The translations under genes and the position numbers were made by a program. Shown piece by piece: positions 13,501 to 22,397 of a stretch of DNA of 64,000 nucleotides. Source of the stretch: Chionoecetes opilio (taxonomy: Eukaryota > Arthropoda > Malacostraca > Decapoda > Majidae). Within the stretch, counting starts at the first letter, position 1, and each line of letters opens with the position of its first letter. The DNA lies in NCBI GenBank assembly GCA_016584305.1, contig JACEEZ010005987.1, positions 61,149 to 125,148 on the forward strand, in the 5' to 3' direction. The notes under the pieces were generated by a model. The model had not been told where the DNA came from, did no database searches, and saw only the letters and a list, made by a program, of their open reading frames with translations.

Positions 13501-16278
13501 GGAGCTGGCATTGGAGGACCCAACTACATACCGGAGAGTATTGAGGCTGACGTGCGAAAAATTTGAAGAGCTGTGGATGAAGATACAAACATAATTTATT
13601 ACCTTTGAACTCTTCTTCGTCCATCTTCAGGTTGCTGTCTGCAAGGTCGATGAGCATTTGTGCTATTTGTCCATCACGCATTGGCTTATTTGAATAGTCT
13701 TTCAATTTAATGTTCCATAGGATGGGATAGTTTTCCATAATCTCAAGGAGGGTGAATATTTCATTTCCTTTCAGTCGGGTTAGTTTTGGTGCCATCATAA
13801 AAAGAAAACTGGACAATGCACCCAGCAGCAAAGCACAATACACCCTCACACACTGCCGTCGTCGTCTGAACTAGTCATCTATTCCCTACTGAAACGCTAG
13901 GCACGAGCGGTAAAGTTAAACATGTTTAATTTTATCGCAGCGTCAAACAGACGCTGGGAATTCATGATTTTAGTCGCTAGCGAATAAAAGACGCGCGTCT
14001 TTAGACGCTTTCACCAGCGAATTCGCTAACGAATTAAGAAGCTTGTCCAAAGCGAATAAAAGCAGTGCCGTGTAAACGACGCTTAAGCAATGACATGCAT
14101 ATAAGGAGGCCTAACCATGCTTGAAATTGAGAAGGAACTCTATTATTCACTTGTTTCCTTATAACATAATACTAATGAGTATTGTGTGAATGTATGCTCA
14201 AGTGTATCTTTAGTGACAAGCAAAATATGAATGATATTTTATTTCTTTGTCTGGTAGAAGTACATTGAAATTTGTTGATAATTCAAATCATAACCACTAG
14301 TTTGAGTATTCTTCGTAAGCTGTGGTTTTATTGCAAGAGAAAATTGTTTGATGCATGACATGTAGATTTCAAATGGATGCTTTATTCAATCATCACTCAA
14401 TGATGTACCTTAAGACACAGTGTAGCAGCTTTCTAATTGTTGTTGCTGTTTATAGCAATCAACTCCCCCTGTGCAGGAGAGTGTGGATGATGTGCAGGTG
14501 ATGTTCTCCGAGCCAGACCCCCAGCGCCCCCATGTGCCCCGCCACACCGAGACACCCCTCTTCCCCCCCGGCAGGATACTCTACTGCTTCCCGAGTCTGC
14601 CGGAGCAAGACAGGTGGGCTACCAATAGACTCTGTGTAGAATAATGTGACTATATTTTTGTTGTGTACTAGGAAAAGTTCCATATGAAAACAACAAAGTG
14701 CATGAATGTGATTTATGTGCAACTAGCTTAATTGGCTCCTAAATCTTAACTTGATTTAAGATGTTTACGAGGGAAATAAAGGGCTACATATAAGAAACGG
14801 AGAGGTCAGAGTATGGGAAAATAGAGTGGAGCCATATAGAAGACAGTAGATGTGTGAGAAGTGTTATGGGGCACAAGTGTAGCTGTACTATGTGGACAGG
14901 GTACCATGGGAGCCTTTCTTTGATGGTGTTCCCTGGCAAGGCCTCTGTAGGGGAACCAGGATAATGGTAGTGATGCTTGATTTTGTGATGTTCTCCATCG
15001 CATTTTTTTGCTTATAAGAACATAAGAAAATAAGGAAGCTACAAGAGGCCGTGAGGCCTACACGTGGTAGTTCCTGTCACCTAACACTACCTACATCCAC
15101 CTTTCCTCCCCATCCATGAACCTGTCCAGCCCTTCTTTAAAGCTCCCCAATGACTCTGCACTAACTACCTGTCTACGGAGTCCATTCCAATCATTCACCA
15201 CCCTATTTGTGAACCAGTTTTTCCCTATTTCCTTTCTAAATCTATACCCTTCCAGCTTGAATCCATTACTTCTTGTTCTACCCTGGTTAAAAGCCGTAAG
15301 AACTTTTCCTACCTTCTTTATTAAGTCCCTTTATCCACTTAAAAACTTCTGTCAGATCGACCCTTACTCTGCGTCTCTTGAGTGAGTGTAACTTTAATAG
15401 CTTCAATCTCTTCTCATAACTAAAGTTACGCATTCCTTGTATCATTTTGGTCAACCTTCTCTGCACTGATTCTAACAAGGCTATATCCATCCTGTAATAT
15501 GGAGACCAAAACTGAACCGCATAGTCAAGGTGCCGCATAGTCAAGGTGCCGCATAGTCAAGGACTAGAGCCAGATAAAGCTTTAGAATAACTTCCACACT
15601 TCTACTTTTAACACTTCTGGTAATGAATCCTAACACTCTATTAGCTCTATTTCTAGCTTCAATACATTGTTTCCTAGGTCGGAGGTCTGGGCTCACCCTC
15701 ACTCCAAGATCTTTTTCACCTTCTGATCTTTTCAGCGATACATTGCATATGGTGTATCTATTACCAGGGTTCTTTCTACCAACATTCATAATGCTTATAT
15801 CTTGCTTGTCACCATATATGTGCTGGAGAAAGTTGAATAAAGAAAACTATTAAAGCTTGCTTGAGAGTTGTTTTAGTATGTATGGACAGAAATAATTGGA
15901 AGCGTATCGTCGTCCATCTAACTTCATTAGATATTATGCGAAAATCTGACATTAAACAGAAAGAAGAAGGAAGAAGGTTTTTGACATTATTGTTTTACAG
16001 GAATATGACAGATATATGTTTGTGGAGTCATAGATATTTTGTACACTGAAATTACTTATTAATGGCTGGATAATTTATGGATGGGGATGAAAAGTGGATG
16101 CAGGTAGTGTTAAGTAACAGGAACTACCACGTGTAGGTCTCGCAGCCTCTTGTAGCTTCCTTATATTCTTATGTTCTTACTTGAAAAATAATAAAGATAT
16201 TCAGTGGAGGAGATTATGACAAGGTAGGGATTTTGAGGAGTGGTCAGGAAGTAGCAGTAGCAGTATTATTATTATTAT

Positions 16279-16325
<47 letters not shown>

Positions 16326-16559
16326 TTCTTTCTTTCTTATGTTCTTATGTACTTGTGTAGCCAAGTGGACATTAAGTGATATTCAGTCTACTCCACCACC
16401 AGGCTGGAAGGCAGTGTGGGAGACTGGGAGTACACGTGGAGTGAGGCGAAGGAGTTCTCACAAATCCTCATCTCGCCCTTCATGATGCGCCACCACCTGC
16501 CTCCCAATGTGCTGCGAGCCCTCAGAGACGCTGCGAGTGAGGCTGCTGACCCCACCTAA
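2841..16559 (+). CDS. DAGLB: Diacylglycerol lipase-beta (sn-1 specific), 3' part of gene
   Basis: Nine exons: 2841-3030, 3242-3365, 4266-4376, 5184-5328, 6661-6790, 8041-8157, 10044-10178, 14456-14613, 16403-16559 (stop). All have AG/GT borders and compatible phases. DAGL hydrolyses diacylglycerol to monoacylglycerol (2-AG) at membranes. The translated part covers the alpha/beta-hydrolase domain: YGWP motif, Tyr-Glu-VPFFIAID, RGT-LSLHD, the nucleophile elbow GHSLG (Ser in exon 5 of this list), acidic residue in GDDLVPRLS, and a C-terminal H-LPP context for the catalytic His. The roughly 422 residues correspond to the last two thirds of the human protein (about 670 aa). The first exons, which should encode four membrane helices, are outside the window or unrecognised. 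The exon at 6661 needs a one-base frame correction near 6699-6706. Beta rather than alpha is preferred because the tail is short. Confidence 0.93.
3786..4200. repeat. Intronic (TATC)n microsatellite within about 95-bp duplicated segments
   Basis: Segments containing TATGCATTTTTGTGG followed by TATCTATC runs are repeated three to four times. The last one runs into a partial copy of the next exon's 3' splice site (4171-4199). Confidence 0.8.
4400..4700. repeat. Three tandem intronic segments with poly-A cores
   Basis: Three copies of a roughly 100-bp unit: TTTTACATCACAAAGGA, CTGGCCAAGGGC, poly-A, then TTGCCAGTCTCTATGAAGA. A related inverted fragment (TTGCCCTTGGCCAGTCCTTT) occurs at 7420-7440, suggesting origin from a dispersed element. 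Confidence 0.75.
4896..5115 (-). mobile_element. 3' part of CR1-like retrotransposon (copy 2)
   Basis: Reverse-strand copy of the tail family, about 220 bp, extending further into the element than most (through the region reading, on the reverse strand, GGTTCACAAATAGGGTGGT). It ends about 70 bp before the DAGLB exon at 5184. Confidence 0.85.
5340..6190. repeat. About 132-bp intronic tandem repeat, 4-6 copies
   Basis: Units begin around TCTCTGCACCTGACATGGAT and end TGGAGTAGATTATATTATGATGTCA; starts at 5471, 5603, 5735 and 5868 give a period of 132-133 bp. The last full unit is split by a SINE (5952-6111). Confidence 0.93.
5952..6111 (+). mobile_element. tRNA-derived SINE with TATCT tail and clean target duplication
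   Basis: A pol III B-box-like GGTTCGAGTCC lies about 55 bp from the left end, and the element ends in repeated ATCTT. It is flanked by a 12-bp direct repeat TTACTATATGTC (5940-5951 and 6112-6123). Neighbouring 132-bp units contain that 12-mer once, so the empty site is visible in the array itself. Confidence 0.85.
6231..6311 (-). mobile_element. CR1-like 3' tail (copy 3)
   Basis: Reverse-strand tail (AACATAAGAAAATAGGGAAG, then CACGTGGTAGTTCCTGT) at the end of the 132-bp array in the DAGLB intron. Confidence 0.8.
6370..6545 (-). mobile_element. MITE-2 copy (opposite orientation)
   Basis: Member of a roughly 210-bp family whose ends resemble TTAACCCCTTCACGCCCAG and TTAACTCCTTGAGACCCAG and whose body includes AGATATGACCTGTTTAGTA. 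Other copies are at 8606-8820, 9788-9998, 45811-46016 and 48203-48412, with fragments at 32362-32455 and 61936-61985. Non-coding, non-autonomous. Confidence 0.8.
6593..6649 (+). mobile_element. CR1-like 3' tail abutting a splice acceptor (copy 4)
   Basis: This tail ends 11 bp before the DAGLB exon at 6661. Its pyrimidine-rich end (CTTCCTTATTTTCTTATGT) occupies the position of the polypyrimidine tract for that exon's AG at 6659-6660. Confidence 0.85.
6836..7110. repeat. About 60-bp intronic tandem repeat, about 4 copies
   Basis: Units contain GGGAATGTATCAGGTATAGA and TAGCTTGGGATAAAGAGGAT. The outer copies are diverged and carry an extra AATACAAAG segment. Confidence 0.85.
7488..8010 (-). mobile_element. 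MITE-1 copy split by a younger MITE (7621-7929)
   Basis: The left half (7488-7620) and right half (7930-8010) together make a reverse-orientation MITE-1. The interrupting element has ends CAGCTAAGTATTAATTATCC and the related complement of GGGAATTTGGCTG, flanked by TA at 7619-7620 and 7930-7931, as for mariner-type insertion. The composite ends about 30 bp before the DAGLB exon at 8041. Confidence 0.85.
8201..8582. mobile_element. Mariner-like MITE, CAGTAAAACCTCT ends (382 bp)
   Basis: Inverted ends CAGTAAAACCTCTCATATTC and the complement of GAATACGAGAGGTTTTACTG, with TA duplications at 8199-8200 and 8583-8584. The interior has three poly-A blocks separated by AGGAAATTTCGACCCCT. A shorter relative is at 31548-31755. 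Confidence 0.9.
8606..8820 (+). mobile_element. MITE-2 copy
   Basis: Full-length copy from TTAACTCCTTGAGACCCAG to GTGAAGGGGTTAG. Confidence 0.85.
9175..9531. mobile_element. Mariner-like MITE, CAGGTTGAAGTTCCC ends (357 bp)
   Basis: Inverted ends CAGGTTGAAGTTCCCAAACT and its complement, with TA duplications at 9173-9174 and 9532-9533. The same element occurs as a 400-bp copy at 10729-11128, both in the same DAGLB region. Short reading frames inside look like chance. Confidence 0.9.
9788..9998 (+). mobile_element. MITE-2 copy, 45 bp before an exon
   Basis: Copy running from CCCCTTGAGACCCAGAACG to GTGAAGTGGTTA. The DAGLB exon at 10044 starts 46 bp further on. Confidence 0.85.
10729..11128. mobile_element. 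Mariner-like MITE, second copy of the 9175 family (400 bp)
   Basis: Same ends as 9175-9531 with TA duplications at 10727-10728 and 11129-11130. It differs mainly by about 40 extra bases in the interior. Confidence 0.9.
11180..11670. repeat. About 58-bp minisatellite, 8-9 copies
   Basis: Units are built from CTCCCTCTTTACACCTGTAC, TCTCTCTAAGGCCTAGACAC and ACATAAGGCTCTCTATAA. Intronic in DAGLB. Confidence 0.95.
11885..12110. repeat. 24-bp minisatellite, 9 near-perfect copies
   Basis: The unit is TATTACTTCTACCAATCCAC plus TATT. Because 24 is a multiple of three, several frames stay open; these frames are repeat artefacts, not genes. Confidence 0.97.
12300..12960. repeat. 59-bp minisatellite, about 11 copies
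   Basis: The unit contains CATTGCCCTTTTGTCCCTGC and ACACCTTCGTTACTCATAG. Variants TTACC/TTATC alternate between units. Confidence 0.96.
13412..13594 (+). pseudogene. Truncated Harbinger nuclease (HARBI1-like) N-terminal fragment
   Basis: About 60 codons containing RSVWVRKWIGRR, then LLKELALEDPTTYRRVLRL and a FEELW stretch, the typical pattern just before the DDE nuclease domain of Harbinger transposases. It stops at 13594, so all catalytic residues are missing. Confidence 0.7.
13590..13795 (-). pseudogene. MADF-like DNA-binding remnant of the Harbinger element
   Basis: About 68 codons from MAPKLTRLKG with a MADF-like pattern (LLEIMENYPILWNIKLKDYS, then an amphipathic segment). Harbinger elements usually encode a Myb/SANT or MADF-type protein beside the nuclease. 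The two frames converge, as expected of an internally deleted derivative. Assignment rests on pattern only. Confidence 0.55.
15016..15835 (-). mobile_element. 5'-truncated CR1-like non-LTR retrotransposon, longest copy
   Basis: On the reverse strand, fragments of the reverse transcriptase C-terminal region read in broken frames: KDLGVRVSPDL, ANRVLGFITRSV, LKLYLALVLDYA, then YAVQFWSPYYR, LLESVQRRLTKMIQG and RNFSYEKRLKLL. These blocks are typical of CR1/Jockey-like elements. After them comes the 3' tail shared by the short copies in this window. Frames are broken by indels, including an 18-bp unit (CCGCATAGTCAAGGTG) in triplicate near 15520-15562. The YADD active-site part is absent. Confidence 0.88.
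16055..16262 (+). mobile_element. CR1-like 3' tail with extra downstream sequence shared with 35733-35885
   Basis: The tail (16080-16176) is followed by about 85 bp (AAAGATATTCAGTGGAGGAG and on) that reappears after the tail copy at 35733, upstream of an NFXL1 exon. Confidence 0.85.
16263..16325. repeat. (TTA)n and poly-T tract
   Basis: A run of about 40 T follows TTATTATTA, about 80 bp before the last DAGLB exon. Confidence 0.95.
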
Positions 16560-16951
16560 GGAGACAGTTATGGATGCCTGTCTCTAGATAAGTGGAACAT
16601 TCTTTGTAGTAAGGGAGAGTATTTGTTGGAGAAAAGCAGCTGGTTAAAAGTATTATAGTGACGAGAAGTCATATTTTGTACTCGTTTTGCCTCTCGAAAC
16701 AGTTATTATAGTGACGAGAAGTAATATTTTGTACTCGCTTTGCCTCTCGAAACAGTAAAGCGTTTTTACAAATTTTATAGTATTCAAGATATTACCAAAG
16801 TAGTGTGTAGTGAAAGAGTTACCTAGTGTCCAGGATGCTCTCAGGGAGTCAGTGTCAACAGAGATTTGATATCAGAAATAGTATTGCTTATCCTTCCATT
16901 GTAACCATTCATCAGTATACTGTCACCCCTCGCCGAACACGTCAGTTATAC

Positions 16952-17150
16952 TCAGGGTTTTTTTAACGAGGCGAATATTCTGACCCCTTGCTGCTTACTG
17001 ACTGACATTTGATGCCATGAGAAGGGAATAGTACGGTTCTTCATAATTTCAGTTGTAGTTTATCATAGTTAACCCTATCAGGTAAATACAGGCATAATTT
17101 TAAGCATGAGACCTTCATATAGAATGGAATTTTCGCCTTGTTAAAAAAAA
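16952..17150 (+). mobile_element. MITE-1 copy
   Basis: Same body as 1618-1829 (CCTTGCTGCTTACTGACTG) with degraded ends. It lies in the DAGLB 3' flank about 400 bp after the stop codon. No clear polyadenylation signal was identified between 16560 and 16950. Confidence 0.85.
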
Positions 17151-17498
17151 GATATAGGTTCCTGAGCCTGTTGTGCACGATGAATGTTGTGCTCAGCGAG
17201 GTAAGTTTTCATGGGAAAAAAGGGGTTGGGCTACTAGATCCTCCTGACCCCTCAGTATGTACGTATGTCATGTATCGGCCGTAGGGGTTTTAACAAATGA
17301 TATATGCCTAACATTAAGTCCTAACAGTGATATTCATGGATGATATGAGGAATTGTAGTGACACATGCCTTAAACAACCTAAACTTCCTGTCCTAGCCTG
17401 TCTTTATCTAGCCAAATCAATTCTCCAAGATGTCCATAATCTGTATTTTCTCAACTAGGGGCAGCTCCTCTTCTTCATGATGATATTAAGTGCAAGTT

Positions 17499-17735
17499 CT
17501 ATCTATATATCCATCTATCTATTTGAATCCATTTCTGACGCCCATTCCTAAAAAAATTCCCAGTGCAATGGCCGCGACAGAAGAGTCTCCATATATTCCT
17601 GTCCTTACATTCCCTCCTTGTATTCTTTAACCCTCCCATTCTTCTCTCGCCCCTTGCTCTCACACACTCCAGCATTCTGTCCTGCCATATCACTGGGGGT
17701 CGTCCTCTAGTACCCACCACATCTACTACACTCAT
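17499..17735 (-). pseudogene. C-terminal fragment of a second non-LTR retrotransposon ORF
   Basis: On the reverse strand the frame reads RGRPPVIWQDRM, then RRECKDRNIWRLFCRGH, a tail motif common at the end of non-LTR retrotransposon proteins in arthropods. A related stretch lies at 37150-37293, directly before an NFXL1 exon. Clade not determined. Confidence 0.7.
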
Positions 17736-17750
17736 ACATATACATTACAG

Positions 17751-17812
17751 GAACTACCACGTGTAGGTCTCGCGGCCTCTTGTAGCTTCCTTATTTTCTT
17801 ATGTTCTTATAC
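17751..17812 (+). mobile_element. CR1-like 3' tail (copy 7)
   Basis: Standard tail (GGAACTACCACGTGTAGGTC to TTATGTTCTTAT) next to the retrotransposon fragment at 17499-17735. Confidence 0.85.
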
Positions 17813-17889
17813 TCTCTTAGTCATCTCACTTTCTGCCATTCTTCCTATATGAGACCAAACCACCTCAGTGCTGTGCTTCACCCCTTCCA

Positions 17890-18090
17890 CCACTCCACAT
17901 GTCATCCCCTCACCCTTACTTGACACACCCAACCTGTTATACACACTTTCACACTCCATTGTCACACACACACATATACACTTCCATTACTGTCACCACC
18001 CTTACTTGACACACCCAACCTGTTATACACACTTGCACACTCCATTGTCACACACACACACACACACATCCATTACTGTCACCATCCATT
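17890..18090. repeat. Two to three copies of a 66-bp unit ending in (CA)n
   Basis: The unit CTTACTTGACACACCCAACC, CTGTTATACACACTT is duplicated, each copy ending in a short CA run. Confidence 0.75.
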
Positions 18091-18261
18091 CTTCCCACAC
18101 CACAGGCACTTTTCATATATGTCAGTGCCTAGGCGAGTTCTTTAGTGCTTAAGTGGCCTATGCAAACCCATGACAGTCATATGTTTACTGCTGGGTGTTG
18201 TATTGTGTTTGTATTTGATTCTCACGTTCAATGTCCATGTTTTTATGTTACCACAGAAACC

Positions 18262-19042
18262 TTGTCCTACTAATGAACACTACTTATTTGTCCTACTAAT
18301 GAACACTACTTATTTGTCCTACTAATGAACACTACTTATTTGTCCTACTAATGAACACTACTTATTTGTCCTACTAATGAACACTACTTATTTGTCCTAC
18401 TAATGAACACTACTTATTTGTCCTACTACATGAACACTACTTATTTGTCCTACTACATGAACACTACTTATTTGTCCTACTAATGAACACTACTTATTTG
18501 TCCTACTACATGAACACTACTTATTTGTCCTACTACATGAACACTACTTATTTGTCCTACTACATGAACACTACTTATTTGTCCTACTACATGAACACTG
18601 CTTATTTGTCCTACTACATGAACACTGCTTATTTGTCCTGCTACATGAACACTACTTATTTGTCCTACTACATGAACACTACTTATTTGTCCTACTACAT
18701 GAACACTGCTTATTTGTCCTACTACATGAACACTACTTATTTGTCCTACTACATGAACACTACTTATTTGTCCTGCTACATGAACACTACTTATTTGTCC
18801 TACTACATGAACACTACTTATTTGTCCTACTACATGAACACTGCTTATTTGTCCTACTACATGAACACTGCTTATTTGTCCTACTACATGAACACTGCTT
18901 ATTTGTCCTACTACATGAACACTGCTTATTTGTCCTACTACATGAACACTACTTATTTGTCCTACTACATGAACACTGCTTATTTGTCCTACTACATGAA
19001 CACTGCTTATTTGTCCTACTACATGAACACTGCACTTGTTTT
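18262..19042. repeat. 26/27-bp minisatellite, about 29 copies
   Basis: Units of ACTACTTATTTGTCCTACTA. The first six or so units are 26 bp; the rest have one extra base (27 bp). The 27-bp part stays open for 215 codons as a nine-residue repeat (MNTTYLSYY). ACTACT/ACTGCT variants occur in blocks. I read this as non-coding. Confidence 0.95.
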
Positions 19043-19351
19043 TCTTATGAACACTACTTATTTGCCTTTGAGATGTTTTACACTGTATTTACTTACGGTC
19101 CTAGATGACAAACAGAAACATGATATTTAGAGAGAACTAATTTTTAAGTTACCAAATTCCTATATTTATATTTTTAGATATATTTCTCATTCAGACATTG
19201 TTATATGAATTAGCGATCAATTTCTGGATGTGGCTGAATGGTGCATTAATTTGTTTACTTCCCGAAAACATTGGACTGACTATGCTCCAGTAGCTACTTG
19301 GGCCACTTGAGCCTTCAAGTGTTGTAATGAGGGTATTCCCGCCCATAATGG

Positions 19352-20591
19352 GTGGATCACGCTGTGGGGGAGGAGGGCATCGCCTCCATGTGGGGAAACC
19401 ATTTCAAGGGCATTCCCAACTGTGTGAGGAACGAGGAGAGTGAGAATGCCCTGCGTGGTGGGATGCGTGGTGTGTCGTTGCAGGGTTTCCGCAGCGTGGA
19501 CCACGAGGAAATGAGACGGGTATTGCAAAGCCTCTCCTCCAGTGAGGCTTTGGGTATGGATGGGCTCCCTTCTGGGGCATTTAAGTTTGCGCCCCCCAGC
19601 CTGGTTACATGGCTCTGTCTCTTCATCAATGCCTGTGTCTGCCATCAGTACATACCCAGTCAGGTCTTGGCAGTGCTTATAGTGCCTTTACTTAAGTGCA
19701 AAGTGAAGGACCCTGCTAACTCTGGCAATTACAGGCCCATTGCCATAGCAACCGCCCTGTCCAAGGTGCTGGAGAAAGTGGTGCTCCATCGTCTTGAGGC
19801 CTACCTGTATACACTGGACAATCAGTTTAGCTATAAGAAAGGCCTTGGCACTGAGATGTGTGTGTGGACAGTGAAGAATATCATTCATTACTACACTTCC
19901 AGAAATTCACCTGTTTATCTGTGTTTCCTGGATGCCAGAAAGGCGTTTGACAGAGTGAATTACTGGAAGCTCTTTCATAAACTTCTCGTCAGGGGTACAC
20001 CTGGGTACATTGTTAATTTATTAATGTACTGGTACACTACCCAGGAATTTACTGTTAAGTGGGGTAATTCCTTCTCGCTGTCCTTTAGTACTGCCAATGG
20101 TATTCGGCAGGGGGGGATTTTATCTCCCTACCTGTACAATGTGTACACGGATGATCTCAGTGCCAACCTTCGTGATACAGGTATCGGCTGCCACATACAT
20201 GATGGGTGCATCAACTCACTAAGCTATGCTGATGATATGGTACTGCTCGCACCCACTGCGGATGCGTTTCAGGACCTCATCAATGTGTGTCAGGTGTATG
20301 CTGCCAAGCATGACATTGTCTACAACACCACTAAGACAGAGTGCATGGTAGCATCACCGGCACGCACTCAGGTGAATTACCTCAAAACAGCATGGCTCGG
20401 TGGGTCTGCCCTCACTTTTGTGGATAGATTCGCATACTTAGGCCATGTTATATCCCACGACATGACTGATGATGCTGATACACTGGTACCTTGACTTACG
20501 AGTGCCCCAACTTACGAGTTTTTCCGAGTTACGAGTAGTCGCTCGGTCGATCTTTTGCTTTGAGTTGCGAGCCAAAATCCGAGTTACGAGC

Positions 20592-20627
<36 letters not shown>

Positions 20628-21471
20628 TTACGAGCGAGCTTCAGATACGCCACCGCAAGTTGGCGCAGCGAACGCCACAACATCCACCCAGCATCCCGCG
20701 TCTCATTCGTTCATTTCACGTGGTTACCTCGCCGTGGAAGCATCTCTGTTACACAGAGTATAAACACTGGCGAATGCAAATGGCGGAGGGTGAGTGCAGT
20801 ACGTTTAGCGGCAGTTCCACCCACAGCTGTTTCCAACAGACAGAGTGTAAACACTGGCGAATGCAAATAGCAGAGGGTGAGTGCAGTCCAATCATATAGG
20901 TACAGTAAAAAAATTGGGGTGGTTTTTTGGGGCTGGAACGGATTAATGGTATTTCAATTAATTTCAATAGGGAAAACTGATTTGATATACGAGCAAATTG
21001 AGTTACGAGCTCGATCAATGAACGAATTAAACTCGTAAGTCAAGGTACCACTGTATCATCAAGCAGACCACCAAGCTTCTTGTCGTGGGTAATACTCTAC
21101 AGAGGAAATTCTCCTACTGTAGCAGAGAGGTGAAGATGGAGTTATTCAGGAGTCACTGTTACTCTATATACTGCAACTCGCTGTGGTTGCGGTACAAGGT
21201 GGCCACTCTGAACCGCCTTAAGGTCTGTCACAATGACATCCTTAAGAGGCTTCTGGGGCTGCCCAGGTGGTGCAGCTCGTCCTTGGCTTTCGCTAGGAAC
21301 GGGGCGAACAATCTGGATGTGATCCGTGGACACTCAGTGTTCAGCTTAAGGAGTAGGGTGGAGCTCTCTACGAACTCCATCATCACCTCTGTCAGGCAGA
21401 GCTCGGCCTATGTATATGGACCTATACAACAGCGGTGGCTGGGTCTGCTGTTTGTGCAGAATGTGGGGTAG
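19352..21471 (+). pseudogene. Reverse transcriptase ORF, interrupted at 20481-21053
   Basis: Conserved reverse transcriptase blocks can be read in order: GMDGLPSGAFK (motif 1), a LIVPLLK and NYRPIAIA block, FLDARKAFDRV (motif A), NGIRQGGILSPYLYN (motif B), LSYADDMVLLAP (motif C, with the YADD catalytic pair) and FAYLGHVIS. The frame is open to the MITE, then resumes in the same frame after it and ends at 21471. The reading frame would be continuous without the MITE and one TA, so the insertion is what broke this copy. CR1/Jockey-like by motif style; the clade is an inference. Confidence 0.85.
20481..21053. mobile_element. Mariner-like MITE (573 bp) inside the reverse transcriptase ORF
   Basis: Inverted ends share GGTACCTTGACTTACGAGT and its complement, flanked by TA (20479-20480 and 21054-21055). 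The interior has a 27-bp poly-T and two copies of an AAACACTGGCGAATGCAAAT segment followed by GAGGGTGAGTGCAGT. Non-coding. Confidence 0.93.
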
Positions 21472-21628
21472 CACAGGTGTCCATGTATGTATACCCTATG
21501 TACTTTGATACTATGTCCCCTGATGTGCCTATACTATGTTCTTGTTTTTGTTTTTGCTCTAGTACTTAAGTTAACTCCTTGGCTTGTTCTTGTTGCTTTG
21601 TTTTTGTCTGTATGCCTCCGGGCGAGAA

Positions 21629-21659
<31 letters not shown>

Positions 21660-21954
21660 TATCAAGTGTACCTGAATAGTGCATCATTAATCAGTAACTG
21701 GTTCGTGGTGGAATATTACATGTGTGCATAACTGCTGGATTGCCAGTACCTGCTAAGAAGTGTTGCTCCTACAGTATTTGTTAATCTTTGTCAGTAATTT
21801 TAGTTCATTAATTCTATAATTCAATGGACGGCAATGATGGAATATAATTTTCAGCTCCTTAAGTTTATTGAATCTCATTAATTATTATTTATTTTATTGT
21901 TCTCATTTACTTTATTAGTTTATTTGTTTTCCTCCGAGTTATAGACTTACACTT

Positions 21955-22397
21955 CTCTGACTCTGAGCCATCCTGCATGTACAGGAAGGGAAGCATTGTA
22001 GTGACTCTGAGCCATCCTGCATGTACAGGAAGGGAAGCATTGTAGTGACTCTGAGCCATCCTGCATGTACAGGAAGGGAAGCATTGTAGTGACTCTGAGC
22101 CATCCTGCATGTACAGGAAGGGAAGCATTGTAGTGACTCTGAGCCATCTTGCATGTACAGGAAGGGAAGCATTGTAGTGACTCTGAGCCATCCTGCATGT
22201 ACAGGAAGGGAAGCATTGTAGTGACTCGGAGCCATCTTGCATGTACAGGAAGGGAAGCATTGTAGTGACTCGGAGCCATCTTGCATGTACAGGAAGGGAA
22301 GCATTGTAGTGACTCGGAGCCATCCTGCATGTACAGGAAGGGAAGCATTGTAGTGACTCGGAGCCATCCTGCATGTACAGGAAGGGAAGCATTGTAG
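21955..22397. repeat. 44-bp minisatellite, 10 copies
   Basis: Unit GAGCCATCCTGCATGTACAG plus GAAGGGAAGCATTGTAGT. Variants CTCTGAG and CTCGGAG, and CATCCTGC and CATCTTGC, occur in blocks. The long reverse-strand frames here are repeat artefacts. Confidence 0.96.

Larger units (their letters stand above)
13160..14083. mobile_element. Non-autonomous PIF/Harbinger element (924 bp)
   Basis: Inverted ends share GTTTACACGGC followed by a CTGCTTTT block. They are flanked by TAA on both sides (13157-13159 and 14084-14086), a three-base target duplication as known for PIF/Harbinger. Inside are remnants of both canonical Harbinger genes: the start of a HARBI1-type nuclease on + and a MADF-type partner on -. 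GACGCTAG-rich subterminal repeats lie at both ends. It sits in the DAGLB intron before the exon at 14456. Confidence 0.85.
19270..21656 (+). mobile_element. 5'-truncated non-LTR retrotransposon interrupted by a MITE
   Basis: Holds the reverse transcriptase frame (next entry), a 3' UTR and a terminal ATTATTATT run after GAATAAAATT (21626-21656), as in elements that end in simple repeats rather than poly-A. No endonuclease domain or first ORF precedes it. The 5' limit is approximate. Confidence 0.88.

Noticed and set aside
18483..19130. 215-codon frame of nine-residue repeats
   Set aside because: Produced by a 27-bp minisatellite; no other coding signs.
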